Positions 10,501-19,681 of a stretch of DNA of 64,000 bases are shown piece after piece. Under the pieces are notes generated by a model. That model was given only the letters and a program-made list of their open reading frames with translations, searched no databases and had not been told where the DNA came from. The number at the start of each line of letters is the position of its first letter. Position 1 is the first letter of the stretch. Source of the stretch: Romanomermis culicivorax. Lineage: Eukaryota; Nematoda; Enoplea; Mermithida; Mermithidae. A program made the position numbers and the translations under genes. Where the stretch lies: positions 876,814 to 940,813 of the forward strand of contig CAWUHX010000080.1 of the NCBI GenBank assembly GCA_963922205.1, read 5' to 3'.

Positions 10501-13500
10501 AATCCAATAGAATGTAAAATTTTTTTTACAAAAAATAGCAAATAAATTCCCAACCTGATCCACCATAAAGGCACTGCTCCCCGGCCAAAAATGATTTGGC
10601 CAACGTTTGATCCGCCGGCGGTTTGGTCACTATTTTATCCTGGGCGATCTCCTGGGACGGCCTAGCACTGGTGTTAGGAGTTTCTTGCTCTTCAATTTCT
10701 TGTTCATTTTCCAGAGTTTCGACGTTTAATTCTTCTAAAATTGATTCTAAATCTATATTTTTCGGTAAAAATGGAATAATTATGCGATTTTTCCCGCCGG
10801 ATTTTTCATTTTCGCCGTATAGACGACGAAATTTCGCTTCTTTTTCCCATAAAATTAACGATTCCGGCGTCGTCGGGCTTTGTTGGCCGCCGGCAGGGAA
10901 ACATTCGATTTTGTGTTCTTTAGATTTTTCTTGCCTAATCAAAATAGAGAAAAAATTACGCAATTTTTTTTCTCATCGACCAATACAAATGCGATGATTA
11001 TTTTGATTGGTCGATTTTTTGTATCATAGTGAACTTCCTTTCCAAAAAACTATCTTACTGTATATAAGGGGGGCCTTACCGTAGATTCTCATAAAACACT
11101 GCTTCACTGTCGTCTTTAATAGAATATTGCCTTACTGTAGTCTTCAATGAACCACTGTCTAAAAGCGGAATGTCACTTCACGCGTCGGGCGACACCGCGC
11201 GTGATGACCGCTAGACCGCTAGTTTAGGACCAAACGAGCCAGCGGTCACCGCTACCAATTTTCAAAGTTTACTGTAAAAATTTAAATCTGAATTTCGGCG
11301 GTGTTGATCGCCGCATGAAGTTTAATTTTCTGATGGTTGCAATAGATAATTTGAACCAGAAAACTGCTTGTTGAATCCATTCTTTCAGTAAATAATAATA
11401 GTTTTAGGCATACATGTAACGGAGCTCCGAGGTCTGGGGGGGGGGGGGGGTTGGAGCACTTTTTTGGGGCCGGGGGTCAGTAATTCCCAAAATTTTGGGG
11501 GGAGGGGTCCCTGAAGGAAAAAAAAATTCGATATTTTCCATGAAAAATGTCCGAAAAAAGGTTTAAAAAGTAGTAATTTTTGTCTAAAAAATGATAAAAT
11601 ATGTACTTATGGCGCGAAGCGCCGAGAAAATTGACGTTTTTGACCATTTTTTGTTCAAAAACTGACATTTTTCAGTATTTTTCCGACTAAAACTATGGGG
11701 GTCCCTAGGGCTACCATATGGCTAGCCATAGGATTGGAAAATCCTGGGGGGGGGGGGTCGCCCAATGGCTAGCCATATGGTCGACGATTTCTGGGGGGGG
11801 GGTTCCCATAGCACTTCCCCCCCCCCATTACATGTATGGTTTTAGGTTGCTATTTTTAAGAAATTTTCGATTTCTTGTCCAAAAATTACACATATTTTTT
11901 ATTTTTGGCTTGATTTTTGTGAAGATAATTTGGTCAGCGAGGAACTTAGAGTGTCGATCCTGCTTTATTTCATCAGAGAAATTCAAAGAAATCATACCTG
12001 TAATTGCGGTGGGGTCCCATGACTTGGAACCCCATACTCAAATATCGGGACACCCCAACTCGAAAAAATTTTGAAAAAGTTTTTTGGGGAAAATATTCGC
12101 TATGTTCGGTTTTTTTTTACTTTTTCAGGATTTTTGGGGACCTTCTAAAATCTTGGGAATTTCGGGACCCCATCCCAAAATTTTGGGTTTAACGGCCAAC
12201 TGGTCGGATCTCTTGCAAGGAATAATATCTTGAATTTATACCGTCGCCAAGCACAAAGATTGCACAAAAAATTGGTCGAAATTCTAAAATTTTGAAAAAA
12301 TTCGAAATTTCAAAAATTCTGCAATTTTTTACTAATTTTTAATTTAAACTCATCCGGAAGATTCATTCTAGCAATAAATTCGATTAAAATCACCGAATGA
12401 ACAATAATTTTGCAAAAAACCACGATGAAAATAGTTTAGTCTTCAATGAAACAATGTCTCACTGTAGTATTTCATGGATTACTGCCCTACTATATCCTTT
12501 TATAAAACACTGTCTTAATGAAGTCTTCCATGGAACACTGTCTTATCGCAGTCTTCAACGAAGCTTTGCCTTACTGTACTTTTCCTTCGAAAGGGATTTC
12601 ACTACGAATTTTAAATGAACCGTGAAACGAATTTTTGCCAAAGTTCATTCTACTGTAAAATTTTAACAAATTGTCGTATTACTATATATCAGAGAAAAAA
12701 TCTTCTTTGCTACAGTAATCTTCGTCTACAGTATCTTTCTACTGTGAAAATTCCTAAAAATTAACATCTTCTTTGTCTTACTGTTGTTTTTGCAGAAGTT
12801 CACTCTACTGCAAAACTTTCTCGAATGGTCGTCTAATTATATTTCGAAAAATATTTTTCCTTTCCTACAGTAATCTCCGTCTTACTGTATTCTGAAAAAT
12901 CCCTTCTTTTGTACAGTAATCTTTGTCTTACCGTAGTTTCCTACTGTAGAAATTTCAAAAAAATTCACCTAAAACCCGGGTGAGCGCAAAGTCGCGACGT
13001 CGCAACGACCAATTCATATTCGCAGGACGACACTTCGTCGAAAGACCTGATCAGCCCTTTGTCGCTTTGCCGGTCGTTGTCGCAAACGTAGTAGACGGTC
13101 GTGCGACGCGGCCGACCGGTTATATCGCACGTCGTGCCTTGATGATAGTCGACGGCGTAGTAGGGCAACGTTTGATCGTCGACTTTACGACGCGGCGGTT
13201 TCGAGACGTAATCGATAGCGGCGTCCCGATCGTCCAGGTCCATTTCGGCGATGTATTGGCCTGGAAAAATATTCAGAATTAATGATCGAATTTTGAGAAA
13301 AAAATTGAAAATTTGAATTTAAATTTTTTTTCAGAAATTCCAAAATTTTTCAAATTAAATCTGAAAATTTTTCACTCTTTTCCATTCCGGAAATTTTCGA
13401 ATTTGCTTCTTTTTCTAATGGAATTCTTGGCAAATTTGATCATTTGGATTCTGGAAAGTTCCAAAAATCTAAATTTTTTCTTTGAAAAAACTTCACTTGA

Positions 13501-16500
13501 ATTTTTTATCCAAAAAGTTCTTTACAAATTTTAAATTTTATTTTTTTCGAAATTTTAAATACTTCTACATTAATTTTTTTGAAAGGAATCCTTGACAAAT
13601 TTAGAAATTTGGATTTTGGGAAATTCCAAAACTATAAATTTTTTTCGAACAATCCTAATGATTAAATTTTTTGAAAAGAATTCTTGAAAAATTTGAAAAT
13701 CCGAATTTTGAAATGTTTCTATGAAATTATTTTTCTTCAAATTTTGAAATGTTTTTCGCTTCAAAATTTTGAAAATTTCCAAGTTTGCTTTCTTCGAAAG
13801 TAATTGATGGCAAAGTCGAAAATTTGAATTTCTAAAGAGTCAAAAAATTTGAATTATAACACAGTTTTTTCTTTCAGAAAAAATTTTTGAAGAATTTGAA
13901 AATTTAAAGTTTTCATTTGAAATTTGAATCTTTTCTATAAAACTAATTTGAATTTTCAATTTTCCAACAAAACTAAAAAACTTTTTTTGAATCTTCTTAT
14001 AAAACAATTTTTTTCAATTTCAACAAAACTGGAAAAGTAATAATTTTACATTTTTGTTTAAAAATGATTTAAAATTTAATTTTTTCTACAAAACTAACAA
14101 ATTTAACATTGTACAAATATGATTTAAAATAAAATTTTAAATTTCTTTACAAAACTGATTACAAATTTTAATTTTTCTACAAAATTGAAAAAAAAATCAA
14201 AAATTTTACGTTTTTTTACAAACAACGATTTGAACTTTCAATTTCACTACAAAAAAATCTTTTCAATTATTCTGGAAAACTGAAAAAACTAAAAATTGCA
14301 ATTTTTCTGCGAAACCCATAAAAAAATTTTTTCAATTTCCCTACAAAGCTAATTTTTTTTTGTACACTACTGAAAAATTTTAAATTTTAAATTTTATTAC
14401 AAAAATAATTTGAAATATCAATTTTTCTACAAAACTAAAAAACTGAAAATTTTAGATTTTTCTACAAAAATGATTTAAAATTACAACTTTTTTAAAAAAC
14501 TCAGAAAAATTTTTTTCCAATTTTTCTAAAAGCTAGAAAAATCTTTTTTAATTTTTTTATAAAACCAAAACAGCTAAAAATTTTAAATTTTTCTACAAAA
14601 ATTATTCATACTTATTATCTTTCTAGGAAGTTAAATTTATGATTTCAATTTTTCTACATAACGCACAAAAAGTTCTTTTAAATTCTTTTAAAAAACATAG
14701 GGAAAATTTTTTTTTCAATTTTCCCACAAAACTAAAAAATGAAATTTTAAATTTTCTTTCACAAAACCCCTACAAAATTTTCTACAAATCTGATTTAACA
14801 TTTCGATTTCTCTACAAAACCTACAAAAATGTTTTTTTTCAAATTTTTACAAAACTAAAAAATAAAATTTTGAATTTTTTCACAAAAGTAATTCAACATT
14901 AAAAATTTTTAATTATTATACAAGATGATTTAAAATTTCAATTCATCTATAATAATCATTAAAATTTGATTTTTCTACAAAACTAAAAAAATTGAAAATT
15001 TTAAAATTTTCCAGCAAAATAACTTAAAATTCGAATTTTCCTATAAAAATTATTTAAAACTTCAATTTATCTACAAAACTCAAAAAAATTGTAATTTTCT
15101 ACACAATAAAAAAAATTAAAATCTTAAACTTTTCGACAAAAATGATTTGAAATTTAAATTCATCTACAGAACTAAAAAAATTTAAAAAATTAAAATTTAC
15201 GAAAAATATTTAAAATTTAAAAAGTGTAATTTTTTTCACTAGAATAATTGAAAATTTAAATTTTTCTACAAAACTAAAAACATGCATTTTTTCAAAAGTG
15301 ATTTAAAATTAAGAAATTTTAAATTTTTTCACAAAAATAATTAGAAATTGAAGTTTTTCTACAGAACTAAAAAATTAAATCCTAAATTTTTTTTTACAAA
15401 AGTGATTTTGAAATAAAAAATTAAAATTTTTCCACAAAAATAATTAAAAATTTAAATTTTTCTACAAGAATAATTTAAAATCCCAATTTTTCTATGAAAA
15501 TAATTTCCAATTTCAATTTTATACAAAACTAAAAAAATAAAAAATGTTAAAATGATTTAAAATTTAAATTTATCTACGGAACTAAAAAAAATTTAAAAAA
15601 TTAAGGTTTTTTTTACAAAACTAAAAAAATAAAATTTTTATTTTTTACAAAAGTGATTGGAAATTAAAAAATTTTAAGTTTTTTTACGAAAATTGAAAAT
15701 TTAAACTTTTCTACAAAACTGACCCAAATAATATTCCTGCCTAGACGTCCGCCGGACATCTTTTTCTTCGTGATATTGCAACAAATATTGACCGTGGCAA
15801 AATTCGTACGTCCAATATAAATCTATACGGTAATTACAAATGCGTTGATCGTACAAAGTTTTGATTAATTGTTTGGGCGTCGGACCGAAATATTCCACCG
15901 AATGGGCGCCGCCTTTTTTCGGAATTTCCGGCAATTTGCATACATATTTTTCATTTTCGGCGCTCGAAACAACGATTGTTTGATCGTCTTTGAGCGAAAA
16001 ATCCTAAAAAATTTGGAAATTGAGAAAAATGTAAAAATTAAAAAAATTTAAAATTCGAAAAAATTTAAACATTTGAAAAAAACAAAAAAAAATCGAAAAA
16101 ATTTAAAAATTTGAAAAATAAATAAAAAAATCAATAACCCGAAAAAAGTAAGAATATTTGAGAAGAGTCGAAAATAGAAACTTGAAAATTTTCAAAAAAA
16201 TACACATATCAAAAAATTTGAATAGAGAACCTAGGAAAATTATTATTTCAAACAAATTTAAAAATGCATAAAAAATAGGAAATCCGGAAAATTTTAAATT
16301 TGAGAAAGACTGAAAATTTAAAATTTGAGGGAAAATGAAAACTTAAAACTTGAGAAAAACTGAGAAAATTTGAAATTCGAAAAATTGGGAAAATTTCAAA
16401 AAATCTGAATATTTGGAAATTATTTAAAATTTAAAAACGTCTGAGAAATTTGAAAAAAATAAAAATCATATCGAATTTAAAACTTTGAAAAAAAAATCAA

Positions 16501-17821
16501 AAATTAAAAAAAATTTGAATGGTGCGCAACTTTAAAAGAATTAAAAATCTCATGAAATTTAAAAACTAAAAGTATTTAAAATTTAAAAATTTGTAAAAAA
16601 ATTCAAAAATTTGCAAAAAATTGGAAATTTAAAACGAAAATGTGAAAAAATTAAGAATCTAATAAAATTCAAAAATTCGAAAAAAAATTTAAAAAAAAAT
16701 TCAATTGTCGAAATAAAATAAAAAATTCGAAAATAATTAAAAATCTGAAAAAAATTTCGAACAATTGTAGTTGATAATATTATTGAAGAATAAGAATTAT
16801 CATATATGATAAAAAGATCGTACTAAATTATCATTAATAAAAACGATATTGAACTATTGTAAAAAATTATATTGAATTATATTATTAAAAAATCATATTT
16901 AACTATACTATGAAAAACTATATTGTAAAAAAATAATAAATTATATTGTAAAAAATTATATTAAATATTACACTGAAAAGTATTAATAATAAATTAAGCA
17001 AAATTAACTAAGACATGAAATAAAAGTTTAAAAAATTTAAATACAATATAAAATAAACAAACCACAAACACAAAATTTTCAAATATGTCATCATAACCTG
17101 TAAGACCTCCGACCAGTTGGGGGGGGGGGGGTAAATCCGAAATTTTTGGGGGAGGGGTAGAAAAAAGTCGAAATTTTTCCCAAAAAAGGCCAAAAAACAT
17201 ACACTTTTTGGCAAATTTTTTTAATTTTTTCCAAACTGGGGGGGGGGGGGGTTGGGGGGTTGGATGATTTTGGGTACAGGGTTGCTCAACAGGAATATTA
17301 AATCAAAAAAATGTCAAATAAAATGTTAAATGATTATTTTTTTGATTTTTAAAAATCGGATAAGTTCTGAAATTCAGCATTCACAATACCCCAAACGGCG
17401 AATAACTTTTCTCCAGGACATTCTGTTAAATACCCGCCAAAGCTCGTAAAATAATGAAAAATTTCTAAATTCTAAAAATGCAGTTAATATCTCAAATTTC
17501 GTATTTGGCTCAAATGCCCGAGCCGTAAAAATGTATACTGAACGGCAAATAACTATTTTCCAACAAATTTCTAGTCACCCATATTGAGCGATTAGCAGTG
17601 CTTAAAGATCCTCACCGTACTTTGCTATATTTATGGAATATTTCTTCGGCGTTGAATGACGTAGAACGACCGGGCCAATCGATTTTGAATAAAGTACTAT
17701 CGTCGAATGGTTGGAAACATAAAATGGTTGTGGGAAAAGCGCAAGCAAAAATAACGAGCAAAAAAGCGAAAAATCGAAAATTATAAGTAATTCGATGACC
17801 TGAATTTTCGACGATGATCAT
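7090..17821 (-). CDS. ERLEC1: ERLEC1/XTP3-B-like ER lectin, complete five-exon gene
   Basis: Exons in coding order: 17821-17621, 16003-15724, 13260-12969, 10934-10555 and 7520-7090. Splice phases agree at every junction, giving about 527 residues (human ERLEC1 has 483). The order is signal sequence, first MRH domain (about residues 120-260), acidic Ser/Pro-rich linker, second MRH domain (about 375-515) and the family's ADE(R/N)G tail before the stop. Known role of the family: it recognises trimmed N-glycans on misfolded glycoproteins in the ER lumen and works with the HRD1-SEL1L complex in ER-associated degradation. Exons are GC-rich against very AT-rich introns. No promoter is obvious. The first donor is ambiguous (see exon 1). 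The alternative OS-9 is unlikely because two MRH domains are present. Confidence 0.9.
7521..10554 (-). other. ERLEC1 intron 4, purine/pyrimidine-skewed low complexity
   Basis: About 3 kb. From 8.0 to 10.55 kb the plus strand is almost only A and G (GAAAAA-type runs), so the pre-mRNA is U/C-rich. Long Phe/Ser-rich open frames here are artefacts of this skew. No gene or transposon terminus was recognised. Confidence 0.7.
10555..10934 (-). CDS. ERLEC1: ERLEC1 exon 4: linker and start of MRH domain 2
   Basis: Acceptor TTGATTAG before 10934 completes an Arg codon; donor GTTGGG after 10555 is phase 1. It encodes IECFPAGG and a charged WEKEAKFRRLYGE stretch, an acidic low-complexity linker, then DQTLAKSFLAGEQCLYGG, the start of the second MRH domain. 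The linker is longer than in vertebrates, which accounts for most of the extra protein length. Confidence 0.88.
10935..12968 (-). other. ERLEC1 intron 3 with CACTGT-type short repeats
   Basis: Stretches at about 11.04-11.16 and 12.42-12.96 kb repeat a unit of roughly 30-40 bases built on CACTGTCTTACTGTAGTCTTC. Between them are the MITE at 11,409-11,838 and a GC-rich patch near 11.17-11.26 kb. No coding sequence was recognised. Confidence 0.6.
11409..11838. mobile_element. hAT-like MITE, copy 4, in ERLEC1 intron
   Basis: Starts CATACATGTAACGGAGC and ends CCATTACATGTATG, with a perfect 8-bp duplication GTTTTAGG at 11,401-11,408 and 11,839-11,846. Closely similar to copy 3 at 6304-6745, so recently active. 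Confidence 0.88.
12969..13260 (-). CDS. ERLEC1: ERLEC1 exon 3: second half of MRH domain 1
   Basis: Acceptor TTTTCCAG before 13260 completes a Gly codon; donor GTGAAT after 12969 is phase 2. It encodes GTTCDITGRPRRTTVYYVC and SSCEYELVVATSRLC, the cysteine spacing of the C-terminal half of an MRH fold, ending CAHPGFR as in ERLEC1. CG-rich codons contrast sharply with the flanking introns. Confidence 0.9.
13261..15723 (-). other. ERLEC1 intron 2, AT-rich degenerate repeat
   Basis: Very AT-rich. From about 13.9 kb it is an irregular tandem array on the theme TTTTTCTACAAAACTAAAAA / TGATTTAAAATTT. No exon or transposon ends were seen. Confidence 0.6.
15724..16003 (-). CDS. ERLEC1: ERLEC1 exon 2: first half of MRH domain 1
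   Basis: Acceptor TTTTTTAG before 16003 and donor GTCAGT after 15724 (phase 1). It encodes the KYVCKLP block, a GPTPKQL block like the family GPNPREL, and the lectin signature CNYRIDLYWTYEFCHG followed by QYHEEKD and EYYLG. The paired cysteines and the Trp/Tyr-Glu pattern are those of MRH (mannose-6-phosphate receptor homology) domains. Confidence 0.9.
16004..17620 (-). other. ERLEC1 intron 1
   Basis: AT-rich, with AAAAATTT-like low complexity to about 16.75 kb and degenerate TATTGAA/AAAATTATATT repeats to 17.0 kb. Two G runs at about 17,119-17,131 and 17,238-17,250 lie in a fragment starting CTCCGACCAGTTGG that matches the complement of a piece near 12.2 kb. Confidence 0.55.
17621..17821 (-). 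CDS. ERLEC1: ERLEC1 exon 1: signal sequence and N-terminus
   Basis: Met at 17821, a short polar stretch, then a hydrophobic run (about residues 17-37, FRFFAFLLVIFACAF core) fitting an ER signal sequence, then an FDDSTLFKIDWPG block matching the conserved start of mature ERLEC1. Donor GTACGG after 17621 gives phase 0, which the next exon needs. A stronger-looking GTGAGG donor five bases further on (exon end 17616) would put exon 2 out of frame. The frame is open upstream of this Met, so an earlier start cannot be excluded. Confidence 0.75.
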
Positions 17822-17999
17822 TCTAAATAAACAGAAAAAATTTTTGTTCAATAAATAATTTTCCTTTGTGTACTGCGGTAGGTAACAAAAAATTTTTGAG
17901 ACCTCAAAAAAGTAAAATAGTTTCGAAAACTGATTTTCCATCATTAAAAAATGTCAAAACGCAAAAAAAATTTCCGGCGCTGCGCGCTAGAAAAAATAC

Positions 18000-18093
18000 C
18001 TTCACATTTGCGATCAACAGAGACCTTAACGCCCAATTTTTCATGTAATTGAAGGACATCATGCTTTAAAAGTTTTGAACGAAGGATGAGCAT
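18000..18093 (-). CDS. Possible short coding exon, unrecognised
   Basis: After a CCCCGCCAAAA context an ATG at 18093 opens a well-composed 31-codon stretch rich in Leu, Lys and Val, followed by a possible donor GTATTT at 17999. It lies just upstream of ERLEC1 exon 1 on the same strand. I recognise no family, and no matching downstream exon was found. It could be a small gene, a 5' exon or chance. Confidence 0.2.
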
Positions 18094-18772
18094 TTTTGGC
18101 GGGGAAAAGGAGTCGAGAAAAATAGAAAACTTTTTTCGCCTCTTTATTCTCAATTTATGCAAGAAATCAGCCGAAAACGCCACAAAATCAATTTTTTTGG
18201 CAGATACGCTGCAAACAAATCATTCTAGGCAGCCCGTTCAATATTTTCTAAAATTTTACTTTTAAAAGTCTTAAATTGACGCACAACGAAAAATAGGTTT
18301 TTTTATTGTTTTTCGACAAAAAATTTAACAAATTCGTCGATTTTAAGCCCGATAAACAACCAAAAAGTTTTTGACGTGGCCAACTTTTTTCGCCAAATTC
18401 TACATCGCAACTAGGCCTAGGCGAAAAGCCCCGGTTGTCGAATAATTTTGCTTCCATTCTTAATCGACGTGGCGCTATATGGAACGCTATTTTTTCCGCA
18501 TGAGACTACAGTACACTGACCCCTCTGCTTGAAATTAACAATCAAAGACAAACATCGTTGTTAAACAGTGTTCCGACACAAACAGCAGAGTGCCAACTCA
18601 GGAAATGCCTGGATAATGCAAATCTTTTCTACAACTAAGCTTGAAGTAAACTGATTTACAATTGATTGCAAATATGTGAATCAGTTAGCGTTCCAAAAAA
18701 CCCACGTCAGAAATTTGCCAAGTTTACATGCGTCCATCAATTATCAACTGCTTGTATATATAAAACTAAATA

Positions 18773-19650
18773 TGTAACGACCAGATTTGTGTGAGGTACT
18801 TTACTTCTAACCAACGGTCGCTACGGCGGGAACAAAGGGGCGCGGGCGGTACAATACAGGCGATAATACACTAATGATCGAAGGTCGCTTGAACGTCGAA
18901 TAACAAAAAGGGAGGGCGCGGTTGCTTGCAAATAAAATATACGACACGGTTTAATTGCTTTCGAAGACGCTTGCTTGCAAATAAAAACGAACGGCCGCGG
19001 ATCAAAATTCACAAAATAATAACTAACTGAATCACGCTTTGCTTCTTCTTTTATACGACGTTTTTGGCCACTCCCTGGGCGTCGCGGGAGGTCGAGCATC
19101 TGTTCATCTTCTTCCGCCAATCGTCGCTTCCTGCTACGCTTTTTATGCTTTCTTAGTTACGCCTTCCTAATGCTTTCCTGGTACTGTATGCTTTACGTGC
19201 TTCACTTGCTTTCTACGGTGGGCTTGGCCACACCTCTGTGCTTCTGTGCATGCTTCCTGTATCGGTTTCTCTGTATACACATGTTTTGTGGGGCTGTCGC
19301 TACCGTTACACTTGAGACTACTGTCTGGCCGGGCTTCTACATATTTTACTGGGTGCAGGTGTTGTTTACGATTTTTACGGGGGATTACGGTAACTGTGGA
19401 ATGTGTAGTTTAGTGTAGGTTCTAGGGGAACAGCTGCCGTTTGTGCAAATTAATTAGGGCATCTTAATTGGGCTACTGGGGTGTGAACGGATCAAAATAA
19501 AGTACTTCACGTAATTTTATAGGAATGTTTGGGTGTGAATCCCAGACACTCTTGGGACGATAAAATGCGAAAATAAAATAATATCTGATAAATGTCTTTC
19601 ACATACAGTATGCTACATATTTACAGTACTGCTTTAGCAGGTACGTTACA
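18773..19650 (-). repeat. 3' LTR of the 9.2-kb element
   Basis: 878 bp with 7-bp inverted ends TGTAACG...CGTTACA. It is collinear with the other LTR, with scattered substitutions, and lies directly next to the polypurine tract. Confidence 0.93.
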
Positions 19651-19663
19651 TTTCCCTCCTTCC
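19651..19663 (-). other. Polypurine tract
   Basis: The sense strand reads GGAAGGAGGGAAA immediately before the 3' LTR, the expected primer for plus-strand DNA synthesis. Confidence 0.85.
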
Positions 19664-19681
19664 GGAGTTGAACCTCCTCAT

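Noticed and set aside
8085..10566. Many Phe/Ser/Leu-rich minus-strand frames
   Set aside because: They are translations of A/G-skewed intron DNA, overlap in several frames and resemble no protein.
12980..13282. Plus-strand frame of 100 codons
   Set aside because: Antisense of ERLEC1 exon 3; GC-rich codons keep it open by chance.
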